Shown in pieces: positions 60,585 through 64,000 of a stretch of 64,000 nucleotides of DNA. The stretch's first letter is position 1; each line of letters opens with the position of its first letter. Source of the stretch: Imperialibacter sp040222385. Lineage in GTDB: Bacteria > Bacteroidota > Bacteroidia > Cytophagales > Cyclobacteriaceae. Under the pieces are notes generated by a model. The model was not told where the DNA came from, made no database searches, and saw only the letters and a program-made list of their open reading frames with translations. A program made the translations under genes and the position numbers. The DNA lies in contig NZ_JAVKDF010000035.1 in NCBI RefSeq assembly GCF_040222385.1, forward strand, positions 248,001 to 312,000, read 5' to 3'.

Positions 60585-61811
60585 ATGTTTCGCTTACTAC
60601 TTTCTATTGGCTTTGCTTTCCTGGCACTGGTATCCTACGGCCAGCATCCTCACCTCTTCAGAGTCAGAACCATCACAGCGGGCATTACCGTAGAAAGCCT
60701 CTCGGATACTACCTCGGTGATCAAAGCGGTCGAATTCCTGAAACAGGCCCGAACCGACTACACCAATGCTGGCTATGAGGTGCAAACCATCCGAATTGCT
60801 ACGCAGAACCTGTATGAGTACCTCGGCGAAAAAACACTGAACGAGGCCCTGCCCTACCTGAAGAAATTTGATGAAATCGCACAGAGAGATGATGTATCTT
60901 TTGCCATCGGGGCAGTGCTTCCACCCAACGAATATAGTGCAGAAGTCGCTAGCTGGGCCGCCAAACTCATCGGAGAAACTGATCTAATCAACTTCAGCCT
61001 GCCCGTTTCCTCCACCGATCTAGGTATCCATCGCAACGGCATCAAAGCCGCCGCCGAAATAGTGGTAGCCGTCGCTAAAGTGGGCAAAGGCGGCGAAGGT
61101 AACTTCCGATTTACTGCTTCAGCCAATTGTCCAGCTGGGATTCCGTTTTTTCCAGCCGCCTTTCATTCGGGAGTAAATAGTTTCGCCGTCGGGCTTGAGT
61201 ACCCCAACCTTTTGACAGAAGTATTCTCGAAATCGACCATGGTCAATGCGAGAGAAGCCCTAAAAGCCGAGTTGGAAAAACAGTTCCTACCCGTGCAGGC
61301 CCTCGCTACAAAAATATCTTTCACCTATGGCTGGCAGTACGATGGCATCGATACGTCTCCGGCTCCCGGACTGGATGCCAGCATTGGCACGGCTATCGAA
61401 ACCCTGACAAAGCAGCCTTTCGGTGGGCCCTCCACACTAAGCGCCTGCTCCCTGGTCACAGATGTCATCAAAAGCCTTGACCTTAAAACCTGCGGCTACT
61501 CCGGCCTCATGTTGCCCGTCATTGAAGACAAAGTATTGGCACAACGAGCCAACGAAAATCGGTATACCGTGCAGGAGCTTTTGTTATTCTCTTCCGTTTC
61601 AGGCACAGGGCTGGACGTCATCCCTCTTGCCGGCAGCACCTCAGCAGCTACCGTCGAACGCATCTTTACAGACGTTGCTTCTCTTTCCCTCAAATACACC
61701 AACAAAGCCCTGTCAGCCAGGCTTTTCCTTATCCCAGGGAAAAAAGCGGACGACAAAGTGACATTCGACAATCCTTACCTGACTGCGGCGAAGGTGATGA
61801 AGGTGGAGTAG
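60585..61811 (+). CDS. DUF711 (UPF0210) protein with signal peptide
   Basis: A 408-residue protein. The frame extends to 60537, but ATG 60585 gives a good signal peptide (LLLSIGFAFLALVSYGQ), so the protein is probably exported. The rest shows the DUF711 family pattern: RVRTITAGITVESLSD, FSLPVSSTDLGIHRNGIKAAAEIVVAVAK, FTASANCPAGIPFFPAAFH and DTSPAPGLDASIG. Function of the family is unknown, and its usual members are cytoplasmic with no signal sequence. It is 5 bp upstream of the start region of a secreted HIT protein. Confidence 0.85.
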   Translation: MFRLLLSIGFAFLALVSYGQHPHLFRVRTITAGITVESLSDTTSVIKAVEFLKQARTDYTNAGYEVQTIRIATQNLYEYLGEKTLNEALPYLKKFDEIAQRDDVSFAIGAVLPPNEYSAEVASWAAKLIGETDLINFSLPVSSTDLGIHRNGIKAAAEIVVAVAKVGKGGEGNFRFTASANCPAGIPFFPAAFHSGVNSFAVGLEYPNLLTEVFSKSTMVNAREALKAELEKQFLPVQALATKISFTYGWQYDGIDTSPAPGLDASIGTAIETLTKQPFGGPSTLSACSLVTDVIKSLDLKTCGYSGLMLPVIEDKVLAQRANENRYTVQELLLFSSVSGTGLDVIPLAGSTSAATVERIFTDVASLSLKYTNKALSARLFLIPGKKADDKVTFDNPYLTAAKVMKVE

Positions 61812-61836
61812 CCTTATGATACAACCCAAATCTCTT

Positions 61837-62304
61837 ATGAAGAAAATAGTCTTTTTTACTTTACTGGCACTCTTCTTCTCGTCAACGGGATGGAGTCAGA
61901 GCGCTGATTATCAGCAACAAAAAGCTGAAAAAATAGCAAAAGGGTCAGTGTTTACTAAAATCATAAATAGGGAACTACCCGCCGATATCGTTTATGAGGA
62001 TGATGACATTATCGCTTTTGTACCACTGCGGTTACAGGCGCCAGTTCATTTGTTGATTGTTCCTAAGAAAGAAATTTACACGATCAATGATGCGACGGAT
62101 GAAGACTTAATCGTGCTCGGCAAGATGATGCTGGTCGCCAAAAAACTGGCCAAAGAAAAAGGAATTGCGGAAACTGGCTACCGCCTGTCTGTCAATACCA
62201 ATGAGGATGCCGGGCAGTCTGTCTTTCACTTGCATATGCATTTGCTTGGCGGGGAAAAACTTGGCCAGATGGTGGGTGCAGAGAAACAAACTGACGAAAA
62301 ATGA
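61837..62304 (+). CDS. HIT family protein with signal peptide
   Basis: A 155-residue histidine-triad protein. The ATG at 61837 (rather than 61816) gives a signal peptide (MKKIVFFTLLALFFSSTGWSQ). The HIT motif is intact: H131-L-H133-M-H135, preceded by DDIIAFVPLRLQAPVHLLIVPKKE, and the family-typical SVNTNEDAGQSVFHLH. HIT enzymes hydrolyse nucleotide-linked substrates, normally in the cytoplasm. It overlaps by 4 bp (ATGA) with the frameshifted esterase frame that follows. Confidence 0.88.
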   Translation: MKKIVFFTLLALFFSSTGWSQSADYQQQKAEKIAKGSVFTKIINRELPADIVYEDDDIIAFVPLRLQAPVHLLIVPKKEIYTINDATDEDLIVLGKMMLVAKKLAKEKGIAETGYRLSVNTNEDAGQSVFHLHMHLLGGEKLGQMVGAEKQTDEK

Positions 62305-63013
62305 GAAATCTAAAAATCTTTCTGACTCTATCAATCAGCTGCATTTTCCTCTCATCGAAAGATCCGGGCACAATCAACATCTGCTGATAGGTGACTCCAC
62401 TATGGCACCAAAGTCTGTCAAAGCCTATCCTGAACTTGGCTGGGGGGAGGGGCTGGCTGATTTTGTCACTAAGAAAACCAAAGTCCACAACCATGCGGTT
62501 AACGGCCGAAGCAGCCTAAGCTTCATCAATGAAGGCCGCTGGCAATCGGTGTTCGATAGCCTACAAAAAGGAGATTACGTCATCATACAGTTCGGCCACA
62601 ACGACGAAAAAACAGACACCGCCCGCCATACCGAGCCCTTTGGTAGCTATCAGGACAATATCCGCAAGTTCATTGAAGAAGCGAGAAAAAAAGGAGCCAT
62701 TCCCATCGTTTGCTCGTCCATTGTCAGGCGCCATTTTGATGCAGAAGGTAACCTGAAAGATACCCATGGCGACTACATCGTAGCTGCGGAGCAAATCGCC
62801 CGGGAAACTAAGACACCGTATGTGAACATGGAAGCGCTTACCCGCCAACTGGTGTCAGGCCTGGGGCCGGAAAAATCAAAAGACATTTTTCTCTTCACCG
62901 ACACAAAACAAGATTCCACCCATCTGAACGTGACAGGAGCCGACATTGTCGCAGGGCTGTTTGTGGAAAATGCCAAAGGGCAGGGGTTGTCAATCGCCAG
63001 GCAGTTCAGGTAG
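62301..63013 (+). CDS. Rhamnogalacturonan acetylesterase-like SGNH protein, apparent frameshift
   Basis: The ATG at 62301 encodes a signal peptide (MRNLKIFLTLSISCIFLSSKD) that stops at TGA 62385-62387, while the catalytic part continues in the -1 frame as HLLIGDSTMAPKSV (catalytic Ser in GDST), FGHNDEK (the Asn/His region) and STHLNVTGADIVAGL (the D/H region). The catalytic reading is open from well upstream (a frame from 62165) but has no good start with a signal. Most likely a one-base gain or loss, a sequencing error or a true mutation. If restored, it would be a secreted acetylesterase of about 238 residues for pectic side chains. Confidence 0.7.
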
Positions 63014-63160
63014 GCTCAACGGCCATTGGACATCAATCTGCCGTTTTCAAACGCTGACGCAAACTCGCTAAATCCGGCTGCAGAGTCGTCATTCACCGAT
63101 TTCTTCTGTTTACCCATGTAAATATTTGTACCCTTGCCCCAGTACAAAATTCAAAATAAC

Positions 63161-64000
63161 ATGAAGAAATCAATTATTTTCTTATTAAGCATTTGTGTAC
63201 AGCACGCAACAATTGGTCAACAATCAACTAAAGAAGCCGACAGTCTTAAAAGCATCGGCTTATTAACGCCGGCTCTCGAAAAATACGGCCAGGCTTATTT
63301 TGCCAACCCCACACCTGAGCTGTCATATGAAATTGCTTCCACATGCGCCCTTTTGTGGACAACCCAAATGAGGGACACAGCATTTTACTTTTTGGATCGT
63401 GCGCTGGTGGAGGACCAAACGTTGAAAGTATTGTATGACCCTCAGTTCCTAAGCCTGATCGACGACCCCAGATGGAAAGAGATGGAAACCGGGCAAATCA
63501 AAAAGTATGAGGCAAAAAACGGGGCAATCCAAAACGAGCCCTTCGCTCGGGAGCTATTCAAAATGATCATCAAAGACCAGGGTTTTATGTATGTCGGCAA
63601 CATCGAACGCCGAAAGTACATTCAGAACGGCGGGCACTTCAGTTCGCCCTCCATTTTCCCGGTATTGGCCATGGAGGAGAGGAACATGAAGGAAAACCAG
63701 GAGACGCTGCTACAGCTACTCGACAAATATGGTTGGCCTACTGCAAGTGCTGTAACAGAATATGCCGCAGCTGGTGCGGCGCTTATTATCAATCATAGCT
63801 CCTATGAGCTCCGGTCAAAATATTTTCCGTTACTGAAGGAAGCCTTTGAGAAAGGTGAGGCTCAACCTCTCCGGTTTGCCAAAATGCAGGATCGCCTGCT
63901 GGTGGAAGAAGGAAAGGAGCAACTGTACGGCACCCAAATCAAATTTGAAAACCTGGTTAAAACACCGTACCCTATTGAAAATCCCCAGTCCGTGGACCAA
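63161..64000 (+). CDS. Exported DUF6624 protein, 3' end outside window
   Basis: The frame is open from ATG 63161 to the end of the window (280 codons), so no stop is seen. A signal peptide (MKKSIIFLLSICVQHATIGQQ) is followed by a helical part (SLKSIGLLTPALEKYGQAY), possibly TPR-like, and from about residue 175 a DUF6624 domain (YGWPTASAVTEYAAAGAALIINHSSYELRSKYFPLLKEAFEKGEAQPLRFAKMQDRLLVEEGKEQLYGTQI). Function unknown. It is 147 bp downstream of the esterase stop and may have its own promoter. Confidence 0.85.
   Translation, partial: MKKSIIFLLSICVQHATIGQQSTKEADSLKSIGLLTPALEKYGQAYFANPTPELSYEIASTCALLWTTQMRDTAFYFLDRALVEDQTLKVLYDPQFLSLIDDPRWKEMETGQIKKYEAKNGAIQNEPFARELFKMIIKDQGFMYVGNIERRKYIQNGGHFSSPSIFPVLAMEERNMKENQETLLQLLDKYGWPTASAVTEYAAAGAALIINHSSYELRSKYFPLLKEAFEKGEAQPLRFAKMQDRLLVEEGKEQLYGTQIKFENLVKTPYPIENPQSVDQ

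Noticed and set aside
1..64000. CRISPR array, phage, IS transposase or defence island
   Set aside because: No regular short-repeat array, integrase, transposase, terminase or restriction gene was found; the repeats seen are single or paired palindromes. Fic and DUF4143 alone do not make a defence island.

Overview
The window looks like chromosomal DNA of a free-living, probably marine member of the Bacteroidota (Cytophagales-like). The signs are a lipidated TamA homologue (TamL) with TamB, three formylglycine-type sulfatases with polysaccharide esterases, a LytTR response regulator, 'AraC/DUF' families typical of the phylum, promoters of the TAnnTTTG type, and few recognisable Shine-Dalgarno sites. 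Most genes have a moderate GC content; two stretches (about 42.6-45.6 kb and 54.25-55.0 kb) are clearly more AT-rich. There are no rRNA or tRNA genes, CRISPR arrays, phage genes, transposases or SusC/SusD pairs that I can see. The first gene (P-type ATPase) and the last (DUF6624) run off the window.

Layout. 0-9.1 kb: ATPase C-terminus, DUF302, an HD-type hydrolase, then the long tamB-tamL operon on the minus strand. 9.4-14.7 kb: an ArsR/SRPBCC/VOC set behind a palindromic operator pair, a small membrane protein, a DUF1905/YdeI protein, and a PadR regulator translationally coupled to a large FtsX-type permease. 14.9-25.7 kb: a secreted hydrolase neighbourhood (beta-lactamase-fold serine hydrolase, sulfatase, sialate O-acetylesterase-like protein, CE15-like glucuronoyl esterase, AraC regulator, TraB/GumN protein, tandem SGNH protein). 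26-31.4 kb: a secreted unknown, a TPR histidine kinase overlapping a LytTR regulator, a GNAT enzyme and a second sulfatase. 31.4-34.1 kb: two paralogous DUF1801 genes bracketed by modular palindromic repeats, then a class II Fic protein with a palindrome over its own start codon. 34.2-42.6 kb: M16 peptidase, PhoD-like phosphatase, lipocalin-like protein, RibD/DHFR-like reductase, CPBP protease and a DUF4143 ATPase. 42.6-45.6 kb: AT-rich segment with a DUF1566 lipoprotein and a membrane protein. 45.9-54.2 kb: DEAD-box-type helicase with a DEVD motif, third sulfatase, small DUF proteins, potassium channel with RCK domain, DUF3124 lipoprotein, and a PD40-CehA metallohydrolase fusion. 54.3-59.7 kb: an AT-rich CDF-like transporter followed by a five-gene operon in the same order as Bacillus subtilis yodT-yodS-yodR-yodQ-yodP, pointing to catabolism of beta-lysine through N6-acetyl-beta-lysine, but without kamA. 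59.7-64 kb: flavin reductase-like protein and a run of proteins with signal peptides (DUF711, HIT, an SGNH esterase with an apparent frameshift, DUF6624).

The strongest leads are the beta-lysine operon, the H1/H2/H3 repeat modules around the DUF1801 pair, the Fic operator layout, and exported versions of two families usually found in the cytoplasm (HIT and DUF711). Several small promoters show the same logic: a regulator gene with paired operators around the -7 box.
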